A stretch of 64,000 bases of DNA from Bosea sp. Tri-49 (GTDB lineage: Bacteria > Pseudomonadota > Alphaproteobacteria > Rhizobiales > Beijerinckiaceae): positions 5,935,582-5,999,581 of the forward strand of contig NZ_CP017946.1 of NCBI RefSeq assembly GCF_003952665.1. Direction: 5' to 3'. This document shows, one piece after another, positions 23,857-32,626 of this stretch. The notes below the pieces were generated by a model that ran no database searches, was not told the DNA's origin, and saw only the letters and a program-made list of their open reading frames with translations. A program made the position numbers and the translations under genes. Each line of letters starts with the position of its first letter. The first letter of the stretch is position 1.

Positions 23857-24912
23857 ATGGCCAATGACGAGGCGGCCCCGGAGGTCCCGCCGCTGGAGAA
23901 TCCGGCGCAGGGAATCTTGGCGACGGCAACGCACAGGCCGCAGACCTTCCGATTTTCCCGCCCGCTGCGCTACGTCCTACGCGCGCTGATCTTCCTCGCG
24001 CTGATCGGCTTCCTCGTCTACATCCTGCACGCCAACCTCGTCACCGCGGTCATGGCCAATCCCGGCCTCAACGGCCTGATCCTCGGCGCGCTCGCTGTCG
24101 GCGTGCTGATCACGCTGCGCGAGCTCTGGCGTATCGATAGCGAGGCGCGCGCCGCCACCCGTCTCACCGCCAACCCGGCGGGCGTGGCGATCCGGCGCAA
24201 TCAGGTGATCAGCCCGCTCGGCGCCGTGCTGCCGGCGCTGGAGCGTCGCACGCTCGCCCCGGCCCAGGCTGCGACGCTGCTCGAATCGATTGCGGTCCGG
24301 CTCGACGATGGGCGCGAGGTACTGCGCTATATCGCCGGACTTCTGGTCTTTCTCGGCCTGCTCGGTACGTTCTGGGGCCTGCTCGACACCATCTCGTCGA
24401 TCGGCACCGTCATCAAGAGCCTGCGCACTGGCGCGGAGGCTGGCGTGCTCTTCGACGAGCTCAAGACGGGTCTCGCCGCGCCGCTCGCCGGTATGGCCCT
24501 GTCCTTCTCCGCCTCGCTGTTCGGCATTGCGGGCGCGGTCCTGCTCGGCTTTCTCGATCTTCAGCTCGGCCAGGCGCAGCGCCGCTTCCGCAATGAACTC
24601 GAGGACTATCTCGGCTCCGCCACAGCGAACTCCGCGACGATCCCGCTGGCGATGCCGGCCGCCGGTCCCACCTCCGGCGATGTCGTGGTCGAGCGCCTCG
24701 ACAAGCTCCAGGCGGCGATGCAGGACGGGACCAACAACCGCGCTGCGACACAGGCGCTCGCCAATCTCGCCGAGGGCATCCAGGGCCTGGTCCAGCATAT
24801 GCGCTCCGAGCAGCAATTGATCCGCGACTGGGTCGAGGCGCAGGCGGCACGCGAGAAGGATTTGAAGCGCCTGATCGAGCGTCTCGCCGCCGAACGCGTC
24901 GGTGAGTCATGA
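23857..24912 (+). CDS. MotA/TolQ/ExbB-type proton-channel protein
   Basis: 351 residues with membrane helices near residues 40-60, 67-87, 155-178 and 208-232; the last two flank FLGLLGTFWGLLDTISSIG and LAAPLAGMALSFSASLFGIAG, the core of the MotA/TolQ/ExbB channel family. A long C-terminal cytoplasmic helix (about 270-350) ends in a charged coiled coil. It is neither flagellar MotA nor TolQ (tolQ is at 55.9 kb). With the next gene it should form a proton-driven stator-like complex acting on the cell wall. The function is unknown. Confidence 0.82.
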   Translation: MANDEAAPEVPPLENPAQGILATATHRPQTFRFSRPLRYVLRALIFLALIGFLVYILHANLVTAVMANPGLNGLILGALAVGVLITLRELWRIDSEARAATRLTANPAGVAIRRNQVISPLGAVLPALERRTLAPAQAATLLESIAVRLDDGREVLRYIAGLLVFLGLLGTFWGLLDTISSIGTVIKSLRTGAEAGVLFDELKTGLAAPLAGMALSFSASLFGIAGAVLLGFLDLQLGQAQRRFRNELEDYLGSATANSATIPLAMPAAGPTSGDVVVERLDKLQAAMQDGTNNRAATQALANLAEGIQGLVQHMRSEQQLIRDWVEAQAAREKDLKRLIERLAAERVGES

Positions 24913-24976
24913 GCCTGCCATGGTGCTGCGGCATCGCAGGTGCTGATCGCCAGGACGGCTGAGAGGAAAGCTGAGC

Positions 24977-25993
24977 ATGGCCCTGTCGCGCGCGCATCGC
25001 CGGGAAGAGGTGAATTTCTGGCCAGGCTTCGTCGACGCGCTTTCGACGATGCTGATCGGCATCGTCTTCCTGCTCTCGGTCTTCGTCCTCGGCCAGTTCT
25101 TCCTGTCGCAGGAAATCAGCGGCCGGGACACGGTGCTCGACCGACTGAACCGCCAAATCTCCGAGCTTAGCGACCTGCTCGCCCTCGAGCGGTCGACCGG
25201 CAAGGAGGCCAAGGATTCGCTCGCTTTGCTGCAATCCTCGCTGACGAGCGAACAGGCTGAGCGCATACGCGTGCAGGGCCTGCTCGATTCCTCGAACAAG
25301 AATGCGCCGGCCCAGCTGGCCGACACGCAGAAGGCGCTCGATACCGAAAAACAGCTCTCCGCCAAGGCTCAGGCGACCGTCGAGATGGTCAACCAGCAGA
25401 TCGTCGCCATGCGCCGCCAGCTTGCGGCGCTGGAGGAGGCGATCGGCGCGGCCGAGGCCAAGGACAAGGAATCGCAGACGCGCATCTCCGAGCTCGGCTC
25501 GCGCCTCAACGTCGCGCTGGCCCAGCGCGTGCAGGAGTTGGCGCGCTATCGCTCCGACTTCTTCGGCCGCCTGCGCCAGGTGCTCGGCACCCGCCCCGAT
25601 ATTCGCGTCGTCGGCGACCGCTTCGTCTTCCAGTCCGAGGTCTTCTTCGACGCCGGCCAGGCCGTGCTGAAGCCGGAAGGGCGCGGCGAGCTCGACAAGC
25701 TCGGGGCCATCATCGTCGATCTCGGCCGAGAAATGCCGCCGGACCTGCCCTGGATCCTGCGGGTCGACGGCCATACCGACAACCGGCCGATCCGTTCGGC
25801 ACAGTTCCCCTCGAACTGGAACCTGTCGACCGCGCGCGCCGTCGCCGTGGTCGAGTATCTGGTCAGCAAGGGCATCCCGGCGGACCGCATCGCCGCGACC
25901 GGCTTCGGCGAGTTCCAGCCCCTCGACGTCGCGAACAACGATGAGGCGTACCGCCGCAACCGCAGGATCGAGTTCAAGATCACCGAGCGGTGA
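24977..25993 (+). CDS. MotB-like OmpA-domain peptidoglycan-binding protein
   Basis: 338 residues: short cytoplasmic N-terminus, one membrane helix (about 14-42), a long coiled coil (about 50-185), then an OmpA C-terminal domain (about 205-335) with VDGHTDNRPI, NWNLSTARAVAVVEYL and RRNRRIEFKI for peptidoglycan binding. D20 in GFVDALSTML occupies the place of the proton-accepting Asp of MotB. The upstream channel gene ends 64 bases earlier, so the pair forms a complete stator-like unit. The spacer coiled coil is unusually long for MotB. Not linked to flagellar genes. Confidence 0.85.
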   Translation: MALSRAHRREEVNFWPGFVDALSTMLIGIVFLLSVFVLGQFFLSQEISGRDTVLDRLNRQISELSDLLALERSTGKEAKDSLALLQSSLTSEQAERIRVQGLLDSSNKNAPAQLADTQKALDTEKQLSAKAQATVEMVNQQIVAMRRQLAALEEAIGAAEAKDKESQTRISELGSRLNVALAQRVQELARYRSDFFGRLRQVLGTRPDIRVVGDRFVFQSEVFFDAGQAVLKPEGRGELDKLGAIIVDLGREMPPDLPWILRVDGHTDNRPIRSAQFPSNWNLSTARAVAVVEYLVSKGIPADRIAATGFGEFQPLDVANNDEAYRRNRRIEFKITER

Positions 25994-26016
25994 GGGGCCG
26001 CTTCAGCGGCCGGCCC

Positions 26017-26409
26017 TCAATGCCGCTGGGCGATCTGGATCAGGTTGCCGCAGGTGTCATCGAAGACTGCGGTAGTGACCGGGCCGAGATGGACCGGCGG
26101 CTGGGTGAAGGCGACGCCGAGCGCCGAAAGTCTCGCATGCTCGGCATGGACGTCCTCGATCCCGAACGAGGTCGCCGGGATGCCGTCGGTGACCAGTGCG
26201 GTTTTCCAAGGCTGGGCCGCCGGATGCTCGTCCGGCTCGAGCAGGAGCTCGACGCCATCGGGATCGCCAGGTGAGGTCAGGGTCAGCCAGCGATGCTGGC
26301 CCATCGGGATGTCGTGCTTCAGCTCGAAGCCGAGAATGTCGCGGTAGAAGCGCAGTGCCTTGTCCTGGTCATCGACCAGCAGGCTCGTCACGACGATCTT
26401 GATCGGCAT
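26017..26409 (-). CDS. VOC (glyoxalase-like) domain protein
   Basis: 130 residues of the vicinal oxygen chelate fold: SLLVDDQDKALRFYRDILGF opens the first beta-alpha-beta unit and HLGPVTTAVFDDTCGNLIQI the last. The family includes glyoxalase I, dioxygenases and antibiotic-binding proteins; small stand-alone members paired with an ArsR regulator, as here, are common and mostly uncharacterised. The start overlaps the ArsR coding end by 41 bases, so both are on one transcript. Confidence 0.85.
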   Translation of the reverse strand: MPIKIVVTSLLVDDQDKALRFYRDILGFELKHDIPMGQHRWLTLTSPGDPDGVELLLEPDEHPAAQPWKTALVTDGIPATSFGIEDVHAEHARLSALGVAFTQPPVHLGPVTTAVFDDTCGNLIQIAQRH

Positions 26410-26713
26410 TCGTCTTCTCCCTCTCCGGCGGCTCGGCCAGAGGCCGCATCCACACATCCCACATCTGCCGCAGCGGCGAGCGTTCGAGGAAATGGTGCTT
26501 GCTGCGCCAGCGCCATTCGGTGCGGACCAGGCCGGCCTCCTCCAGCAGCTGCAGATGCTTCGACAGGGCTTGCCGGGAGAGGCCTGCCCCATGCCAGCTG
26601 ACCAGGCGGACATGCAATTCGAACAGCGTCTGGCCGTCCCGCTCCCTGAGCTCGCCCAGCATTCGGCGGCGCGTCGGATCGGCCAGCGCCCGGAAGAGGC
26701 GGTCGAGGTCCAT
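26369..26713 (-). CDS. ArsR-family transcriptional repressor
   Basis: 114 residues with a winged helix-turn-helix (LFRALADPTRRRMLGELRER, then LSRQALSKHLQLLEEAGLV and the wing WRWRSKHHFL). It has no metal-binding CxC motif, so it belongs to the non-metal ArsR subgroup that is often fused or linked to VOC or SRPBCC proteins. It overlaps the downstream VOC gene, which it probably controls along with itself. About 140 bases separate it from the divergent RibD-C gene. Confidence 0.88.
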   Translation of the reverse strand: MDLDRLFRALADPTRRRMLGELRERDGQTLFELHVRLVSWHGAGLSRQALSKHLQLLEEAGLVRTEWRWRSKHHFLERSPLRQMWDVWMRPLAEPPEREKTNADQDRRDEPAGR

Positions 26714-26857
26714 GGGCTGTTGCTAACATGCTGGCTCCTGTCATGCAATAATCTGGTTGCATGACGGGAGCATGGGCGCGACGGGTGCGGATCGTGCCTC
26801 CTGTCACGTCCACCGGACGTTTGCGCTATCCTGAAGCTGCAATGGAGGTCTTGCAGC

Positions 26858-27388
26858 ATGGCGAAGCTCGTCTTCGGAATGAACCAGTCCCTGGACGGTT
26901 ATGTCGATCACCAGGAAATGCAAACCGGCCCCCAGCTCTTTCGTCACTGGATCGAGCACGTGCGCGACCTGGCTGGCAGTGTGTACGGTCGCCGCATGTA
27001 CGAGATCATGCGCTATTGGGATGACGACGATCCTGAGTGGGACGCGGAGCGACGCGACTTCGCGACGGCATGGCGGAGCCAACCAAAATGGGTCGTGTCG
27101 CGCTCGTTGAAGTCTGTCGGCCCCAACGCCACGCTTGTCGAGGACGACCTCGAGGCGGTGGTCCGTGGGCTGAAGGCTCGACTTGCTGGAGAAATCGCGG
27201 TCTCCGGACCTGCCCTGGCGCAAAGCCTGACCAACCTTGGCCTCATCGATGAGTATCGACTCTATCTGCACCCCGTCGCGCTGGGGCGCGGCACACCATT
27301 CTTCGCCGGCCCGCGGCCGCCGCTTCGCCTTGTGGCCAGCGATCGAGTTGGCGAGGACGTGATCAGGTTGACATACGTTCCTGCGTGA
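26858..27388 (+). CDS. RibD C-terminal domain (dihydrofolate reductase-like) protein
   Basis: 176 residues of the RibD-C/DHFR-like family: MAKLVFGMNQSLDGYVD at the N-terminus, GSVYGRRMYEIMRYW, ISGPALAQSLTNLGLIDEYR-type strand (here VSGPALAQSLTNLGLIDEYR) and the C-terminal LHPVALGRGTPFF. Members bind NADPH; most are uncharacterised reductases and not true folate enzymes. GGAGG lies upstream of the ATG. It is divergent from the ArsR gene, so ArsR could regulate both sides. Confidence 0.85.
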   Translation: MAKLVFGMNQSLDGYVDHQEMQTGPQLFRHWIEHVRDLAGSVYGRRMYEIMRYWDDDDPEWDAERRDFATAWRSQPKWVVSRSLKSVGPNATLVEDDLEAVVRGLKARLAGEIAVSGPALAQSLTNLGLIDEYRLYLHPVALGRGTPFFAGPRPPLRLVASDRVGEDVIRLTYVPA

Positions 27389-27543
27389 TCGCGCGACTCG
27401 CATCGCCGCCGCTCATAGGCAAACGCCCGTAGGATGAGCCTGAGCGGCCGCGCAAACCTATGCGCGTAAATCCCGCGAAAAGCGGTGGCGTGCCATGCCT
27501 TTGCGAGGGGGGCAACGCCTCATGTCCGTGCTAGCATGATGAC

Positions 27544-27561
27544 TGGTATGGTAGTATACCA
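27544..27561 (+). promoter_or_regulatory. Palindromic operator upstream of nagB
   Basis: TGGTAT-GGTAGT-ATACCA is a perfect 6-bp inverted repeat with a 6-base spacer, 39 bases before the nagB start. Its form resembles binding sites of GntR-family aminosugar regulators. No regulator gene is adjacent, so control would come from elsewhere. The surrounding TAGTATACC could also be part of a -10 region. Confidence 0.55.
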
Positions 27562-27599
27562 CGCAAAAATAGCCGCACATTTGGCGGACAGGGAGCAGC

Positions 27600-28343
27600 A
27601 TGATCGATATCCGCATCACCCCTGATAAGAACGAGCTCGGCCGGCAGGCGGCAGCGCTAGGCGCCGAGACGATCCGTGCTGCGATTGCCCGCCATGGCGA
27701 GGCGACGATCATCGTCGCCACCGGCGCGAGCCAGTTCGAGATGCTGCAGAACCTCGTCGCGGCCGAGGGCATCGACTGGTCGAAGGTCACCGCCTTCCAT
27801 CTCGACGAATATGTCGGCCTGCCGGAAAGCCACCCGGCGAGCTTCCGCGGTTATCTGAAAGAGCGCTTCCTAGCGCCGCTCGCGGTCAAGCCGGCCTTCG
27901 TTCCGGTCAATGGTGAGGGCGATCCCACCGCCGAGACGAAGCGCCTCAATGCTTTGATCGCCGGGCGGCGCATCGATCTTTGCTTCGCCGGTTTCGGCGA
28001 GAACTGCCATCTCGCCTTCAATGATCCGCCTGCCGATTTCGAGACGAACGAGCCTTATATCGTCGTCACCCTCGACGAGGCCTGCCGGAACCAGCAATTC
28101 GGCGAGGGCTGGTTCGAGAGCCTCAAGGCGGTGCCGGAGCAGGCGATCTCGATGAGTATCCGCCAGATCCTGAAGAGCGAGCTGATCATCCTGTCGGTAC
28201 CGGACACCCGCAAGGCGCAGGCGGTGAAGGATGCCCTCGAAGGCGAGATCACGCCGCTGCACCCGGCCTCGATCCTTCAGCGCCATCCCAACACGGTGCT
28301 GTTCCTCGATCCGCCGGCCGCCTCGCTGCTGAAAAAGGGTTGA
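27600..28343 (+). CDS. nagB: Glucosamine-6-phosphate deaminase
   Basis: 247 residues, the usual length for NagB. It should convert glucosamine-6-P to fructose-6-P and ammonia. The active-site strands are present: [13 protein letters not shown] (phosphate loop), [20 protein letters not shown] and [14 protein letters not shown], where canonical NagB has GxGxDGHIAFNEP; the Cys in GENCH is a departure. C-terminal [10 protein letters not shown] is normal. GGGAG precedes ATG 27600. It leads the operon nagB-nagA-binding protein. Confidence 0.87.
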   Translation: MIDIRITPDKNELGRQAAALGAETIRAAIARHGEATIIVATGASQFEMLQNLVAAEGIDWSKVTAFHLDEYVGLPESHPASFRGYLKERFLAPLAVKPAFVPVNGEGDPTAETKRLNALIAGRRIDLCFAGFGENCHLAFNDPPADFETNEPYIVVTLDEACRNQQFGEGWFESLKAVPEQAISMSIRQILKSELIILSVPDTRKAQAVKDALEGEITPLHPASILQRHPNTVLFLDPPAASLLKKG

Positions 28344-28349
28344 GGGCAG

Positions 28350-29372
28350 ATGCCCGTCTCGCCCGGCCTCGTCGACCTCCAGATCAACGGCTTCGCCGGT
28401 GTCGATTTCAATGATCCGGCGATCACGGCGGCCGATCTCGACCGAGCGCTGGAGGCGATGCTGGCGACCGGCGTCACGCACTGTCTGCCGACGATCATTA
28501 CCGCCCATCCGCATGAGCTCATCGAGCGGTTCTGGGCGCTGGATGAAGCCGTCGCTGGGAGCCGGCTCGGGCCATTGATGTGCCCGGGCTATCATCTCGA
28601 AGGCCCGTTCCTGAACCCGGCGCCCGGCTATCACGGCTGCCACCCGCCCCAGGCAATGACGGCGGCACGGCCGGAGCTGATCGCTGAGGTCGAGCGCGGC
28701 CTGTCGCGGCCGATCCTGATGGTGACGCTCGCCGCCGAGCGCGAAGGCGCGGTCGCCCTGACGAAGGTGCTGGCGGACGCCGGCAAGATCGTCGCCATCG
28801 GGCATTCGGCGGCCGATTTCGATCAGGTCTCGGCCGCGGCCGATGCGGGCTTGTCGCTCTCGACCCATCTCGGCAATGGCCTGCCGCAGACGCTGCACAA
28901 GCTCGCCAATCCGATCTTCGCCCAGCTCGCCGAGGACCGGCTGATGGCCGGCTTCATCGCCGACGGCATCCATGTCCACCCCAGGGCACTCGCCGCGCTG
29001 ATCCGGGCCAAGGGCTTCGAGCGCTCGATCCTGGTGACCGATGCGGTGGTGGCCGCCGCCGCGCCGGTCGGTCGCTATCATTTCGCCGGCATGGCCGTCG
29101 ATCGCATGCCGGATGGCTCGGTCCGGCAGGAAGCGGGCCTGCTCGCCGGCTCGGCGCTCTGCCTGGATGAGGCGGTGCGCAATGTCGTCGCCTGGTGCAT
29201 CGCGACGCCGGAGCAGGCCTTTGCCATGGCGGGAAGCCACGCGCTCGCCGCGATCCGGCCGGCGCTCGAGACGCATGGCATCGCGCTTGCGGAGGGCGAG
29301 GTCGAGTGGTCGGATGATCTTTTCGTCCGGCGGGTTCGCCTCGCCGATCAGGAACGTCGCTACGACGCATGA
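28350..29372 (+). CDS. nagA: N-acetylglucosamine-6-phosphate deacetylase, N-terminally short
   Basis: 340 residues of the amidohydrolase fold. Key residues are visible: HLEGPFLNP, AIGHSAADF, STHLGNGL (THLFNAM in most NagA), DGIHVHP and the catalytic Asp in VTDAVVAA. The protein begins directly at PGLVDLQINGFAGVDFN, so the roughly 45-residue N-terminal half of the beta-sandwich found in typical 380-residue NagA is missing. GAGGGCAG sits five bases before ATG 28350 and only six bases separate it from nagB, so there is no room for a longer start. It would deacetylate GlcNAc-6-P ahead of NagB. Confidence 0.85.
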   Translation: MPVSPGLVDLQINGFAGVDFNDPAITAADLDRALEAMLATGVTHCLPTIITAHPHELIERFWALDEAVAGSRLGPLMCPGYHLEGPFLNPAPGYHGCHPPQAMTAARPELIAEVERGLSRPILMVTLAAEREGAVALTKVLADAGKIVAIGHSAADFDQVSAAADAGLSLSTHLGNGLPQTLHKLANPIFAQLAEDRLMAGFIADGIHVHPRALAALIRAKGFERSILVTDAVVAAAAPVGRYHFAGMAVDRMPDGSVRQEAGLLAGSALCLDEAVRNVVAWCIATPEQAFAMAGSHALAAIRPALETHGIALAEGEVEWSDDLFVRRVRLADQERRYDA

Positions 29373-29410
29373 GTGCCGCTGGAACGGCGCAATAACAAGA
29401 GGGGAAGGCA

Positions 29411-30601
29411 ATGACCAAGCATCTTCATGGCATCGACCGCCGCACCGTGCTCGGCGGCCTCGGCGCGCTTGCCGCCGGCGGCCCGGCGCTTGCCGCTTCG
29501 CCGCCGCTGCCGACCAGCCCGGTCGTGATCAGCGTCATGGATGTCGGCGGCGCGCTCGCGCTGATGCAGAAGGCCTTCGAGGACTACCGCGCTGCCAATC
29601 CCAAGCTGGTCTCGCGCATCGCCTTCGTGAAGGCGCCGGCGCCCGAGCTCGCCAGCAAGCTCAAGGCGCAGCAGGATGCCGGCAAGGTCGATCTCGACCT
29701 GATCCTGACCGGCAGTGACGGCCTTGCCGCCGGCCTCGACCAGAAGCTCTGGCAGAAGATCCTGCCCGACTTTGCTGACAAGTTCCCGAACATCGAGGCC
29801 AATTACGAGCCGGCGGCGCTCAACCTGCACAAGGTGCAGGGCGATGGCTTCGGCGTCGTCGTCAACTACTATCCCTCCGGCCCGTTGCTCGAATACATGC
29901 CGGACCGGGTCAAGAGCCCGCCGACCACGGCCGAGGAGCTCCTCGCCTGGGCCAAGGCCAACCCGAACAAGTTCATGTATGCCCGCCCGACCAATTCCGG
30001 CCCGGGCCGCACCTTCATGATGGGGCTGCCCTACATCCTCGGCGACAAGGACCCGCAGGACCCAGTCGGCGGCTGGGACAAGACCTGGGCTTATCTGCAG
30101 GAGCTTGGCCAGTACATCGAGTACTATCCGGCCGGCACTGGCGCGACGATGAAGGAGTTCGGCGACGGCTCGCGCGACATCATCATCTCGACCACTGGCT
30201 GGGACATCAATCCGCGGGCGCTCGGCATCGTGCCGAAGGAAGCCAAGATCCAGACGCTGAAGGGCTTCCACTGGGTCTCGGACGCCTTCTTCATGTGCGT
30301 GCCCAAGGGCCTGCCCAATGACCGGCTCGCCGTGGTGCTCGACATCATGGCGCATGTGCTGACGCCGAAGATGCAGGCCTATTCCTATGACGAGGGCTAT
30401 CTTTATCCGGGCCCGGCGGTGAAGAACGTGCCGCTCTCGCTGGCGCCGGAGGCGAGCCAGAAGGTCATCGCCGAATTCGGCCGACCGGAATATGCCGACC
30501 TGATCGCCAACAACCCGATCGAGCTGCCGCTGAAGCCCGACAAGATGGTCGTCGCCTTCAGGAAGTGGGACGAGCTGGTGGGGGCGAAGCGGGCGAAGTG
30601 A
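29411..30601 (+). CDS. Extracellular solute-binding protein with Tat signal
   Basis: 396 residues. The N-terminus has a twin-arginine signal (DRRTVLGGLGALAAGG, residues about 9-24, cleavage near ALA-AS). The mature part is a class I/polyamine-type periplasmic binding protein (VVISVMDVGGALALMQKAF, NIEANYEPAALN, GYLYPGPAVKNVPLS). It follows nagA by 38 bases with GAGGGGAAGG before the ATG. Its permease and ATPase genes are not in the window, so it is an orphan binding protein. Position suggests an amino-sugar or oligosaccharide ligand, but this is not shown by sequence. Confidence 0.8.
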   Translation: MTKHLHGIDRRTVLGGLGALAAGGPALAASPPLPTSPVVISVMDVGGALALMQKAFEDYRAANPKLVSRIAFVKAPAPELASKLKAQQDAGKVDLDLILTGSDGLAAGLDQKLWQKILPDFADKFPNIEANYEPAALNLHKVQGDGFGVVVNYYPSGPLLEYMPDRVKSPPTTAEELLAWAKANPNKFMYARPTNSGPGRTFMMGLPYILGDKDPQDPVGGWDKTWAYLQELGQYIEYYPAGTGATMKEFGDGSRDIIISTTGWDINPRALGIVPKEAKIQTLKGFHWVSDAFFMCVPKGLPNDRLAVVLDIMAHVLTPKMQAYSYDEGYLYPGPAVKNVPLSLAPEASQKVIAEFGRPEYADLIANNPIELPLKPDKMVVAFRKWDELVGAKRAK

Positions 30602-30607
30602 GGCAAG

Positions 30608-30716
30608 TCGTCATTCTCGGGCGGCGCATCGCGCCGACCCGAGAACCTCAGGACGAGAGGGCGCCAATGGGAGGCTCTTCCGGCATGAGATGCTCGGGTC
30701 AAGCCCGAGCATGACG
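30608..30716. repeat. Intergenic palindromic repeat element
   Basis: Two hairpins in tandem: TTCTCGGG..CCCGAGAA with inner GGCGC/GCGCC (about 30612-30645), and TGCTCGGG/CCCGAGCA (about 30691-30711), enclosed by CGTCAT (30608) and ATGACG (30711). The core GTCATGCTCGGG reappears in the element at 42022, so they are copies of one REP-like family. The rest of the 300-base gap (30602-30901) shows no gene. Confidence 0.6.
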
Positions 30717-30901
30717 TCGAGATAGATGCCAGCGATTGACTCCACCGCCACCATGCGCTTTTCATCGCCGCAGAGCGCATGGGGCGCCACCAGTCCGCGG
30801 CAAGGGAGCCTGCTCCCACCCATATCTGAGCGACGACATCGCATCATCGCTTTCTTCCGGCCTGTCGAGCGGACATCAGGCTTTCCTCGGAAGGAAGACC
30901 C

Positions 30902-32626
30902 ATGTCTGATCCCACCCGCGAACTCACGTCCCGTTCGACCCTCGAGACCATCCGCCGCCAGGCCAAGCGCTGGCTGAAAGAGATCGAGGCCGGCGATGGC
31001 GAAGCGATCGCCCGTTTCCGCAAGCTGATCCCGAACCATGCCGGCGCGGCCAAGCTGCGCGAGGTCCAGTATGCGCTCGCCCGCGACTATGGGCTGGCGA
31101 ACTGGGCGGCGCTGAAGCAGGAGCTCGCCGCGCGCGAGGCTGCGGCGCGCGGCCATGCCGCGCTCGTCGCGCTGTTCCTGGAGAAATCGGCGCTGCGCTA
31201 CGGCGTCAGGCCCGGCACGCAAAGCTGGGGCGAGTACGAGGCCGACCGCCCGGCGCGCGGCGCGCTGGCGCAGCACCTGCTCGAACGCCATCCGGAGATC
31301 GCCGGCGACAGCATCCACACCGCCGTCGCTGCGCACGATCTCGAAGCCGTTCGTGCCTTCCTCGGCAGGGATGGGGCGCTCGCTGACAAGCCGAGCGATT
31401 TCGACGGCTGGACACCTCTGGTTCGTCTCGCCTTCAGCCGCCTGCCGAACGAGGCGCTGTCACGCAACGCCGTCGCGATCGCGCAGCTCCTGCTCGACCA
31501 TGACGCCGACCCGAACGCTCTGTTCAGCGACGGCAGCAACCACTTCACCCCTTTGACCGGCGTCATCGGCGGCGGCGAGGGCAACCAGCCACCGCATCCG
31601 CAGGCCAAAGCGCTGGCGCGGCTGCTGATCGCCTGCGGCGCCGATCCGCTCAACGGCCAGGCGCTCTACAACTCGTCGCTCGGTGCCGACGATGTCTCCT
31701 GGCTCGACCTGCTCTGGAGCGAGACGGAGAAGCGCGGGGAGGGCGCGCGCTGGCACGAGCCCGTGCGCGAATTGCCTGCGCCGCCGCTCGACTATCTGCT
31801 CGGCAACGCCGTGCCGCGCCAGCCGAAACGTGCCGCCTGGCTCCTCGCCCATGGCGCCCGGGCCCAGACGGTCAACGCCTATTCGAAGCAGAGCCTGGTC
31901 AAACAGGCCATGCTCGATGGCCGGAGCGATCTCGTTCGCCTGCTGGTCGAGAATGGCGCGAGCCCGGTCGAACTCGGCGGACAGGAAGCGTTCACCGCGG
32001 CGGTCGCGCGTGGCGACGAGACCGAGGCGCGCCGGCTGCTCGACGGTAATCCGGATTTCCGGCTCGCCCCGGCTCCGCTGCTCGTCGCGATCCGGCAAGG
32101 CAAGCCGGAGATCGCGACGCTGGCGCTGCGTCTTGGCGTCTCGCCGGATGCAGGGACCCGCGACGGCGTCCGCGCCTTGCACGAGGCGGCGGGCAGTGAT
32201 GCGATCGAGATCGTCGCGCTGCTAGTCGATGCGGGTGCCGAGATTGATCCGATCGAGCGTCGCTATGGCTCGACCCCGCTCGGCTGGGCCCGCCATCAGG
32301 GTGCAAGCGCCGCGCAGATCTATCTCGCCTCGCGCAGCCGCGACATCGAAGCCCTGTGCGAGGCCGGCGAGATCGAGCGGCTGGAGATTCTGTTCGCCAG
32401 GGAGCCGGCGCTCGCCAATGCGCCCGCCCGCTCGGGCGAGCCGCCGCTGTTCTGCCTGCCGGACGACGACACCAGCGCCTGCGATCTCGTCGAATTCCTG
32501 CTGGCGGCAGGGGCCGACCCGGCTGCGCGGAACAAGCAGGAACTGACGCCCGCGCAGGCGGCGCGCAAGCGAGGCCTGCTGGATGCCGCTACGCTGCTGG
32601 AAGCGGCTCTCCAGCCGGTAGGCTGA
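30902..32626 (+). CDS. Ankyrin-repeat protein
   Basis: 574 residues, no signal peptide or membrane helix. An N-terminal helical region (about 1-90, STLETIRRQAKRWLKEIEAG and NWAALKQELAAREA) is followed by at least six degenerate ankyrin repeats, e.g. LLDHDADPNALFSDG, VALLVDAGAEIDPIERRYGS and VEFLLAAGADPAARNKQELT. Such proteins bind other proteins; the target is unknown. A small hairpin (TTCCT/AGGAA) covers the AAGGAAG ribosome site. It ends directly against the convergent ABC exporter gene. Confidence 0.82.
   Translation: MSDPTRELTSRSTLETIRRQAKRWLKEIEAGDGEAIARFRKLIPNHAGAAKLREVQYALARDYGLANWAALKQELAAREAAARGHAALVALFLEKSALRYGVRPGTQSWGEYEADRPARGALAQHLLERHPEIAGDSIHTAVAAHDLEAVRAFLGRDGALADKPSDFDGWTPLVRLAFSRLPNEALSRNAVAIAQLLLDHDADPNALFSDGSNHFTPLTGVIGGGEGNQPPHPQAKALARLLIACGADPLNGQALYNSSLGADDVSWLDLLWSETEKRGEGARWHEPVRELPAPPLDYLLGNAVPRQPKRAAWLLAHGARAQTVNAYSKQSLVKQAMLDGRSDLVRLLVENGASPVELGGQEAFTAAVARGDETEARRLLDGNPDFRLAPAPLLVAIRQGKPEIATLALRLGVSPDAGTRDGVRALHEAAGSDAIEIVALLVDAGAEIDPIERRYGSTPLGWARHQGASAAQIYLASRSRDIEALCEAGEIERLEILFAREPALANAPARSGEPPLFCLPDDDTSACDLVEFLLAAGADPAARNKQELTPAQAARKRGLLDAATLLEAALQPVG

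Noticed and set aside
23857..25993. Zorya-type antiphage system suggested by a MotA-like plus MotB/OmpA-like pair.
   Set aside because: There are no ZorC, ZorD or other defence genes nearby, and the surroundings are housekeeping genes.
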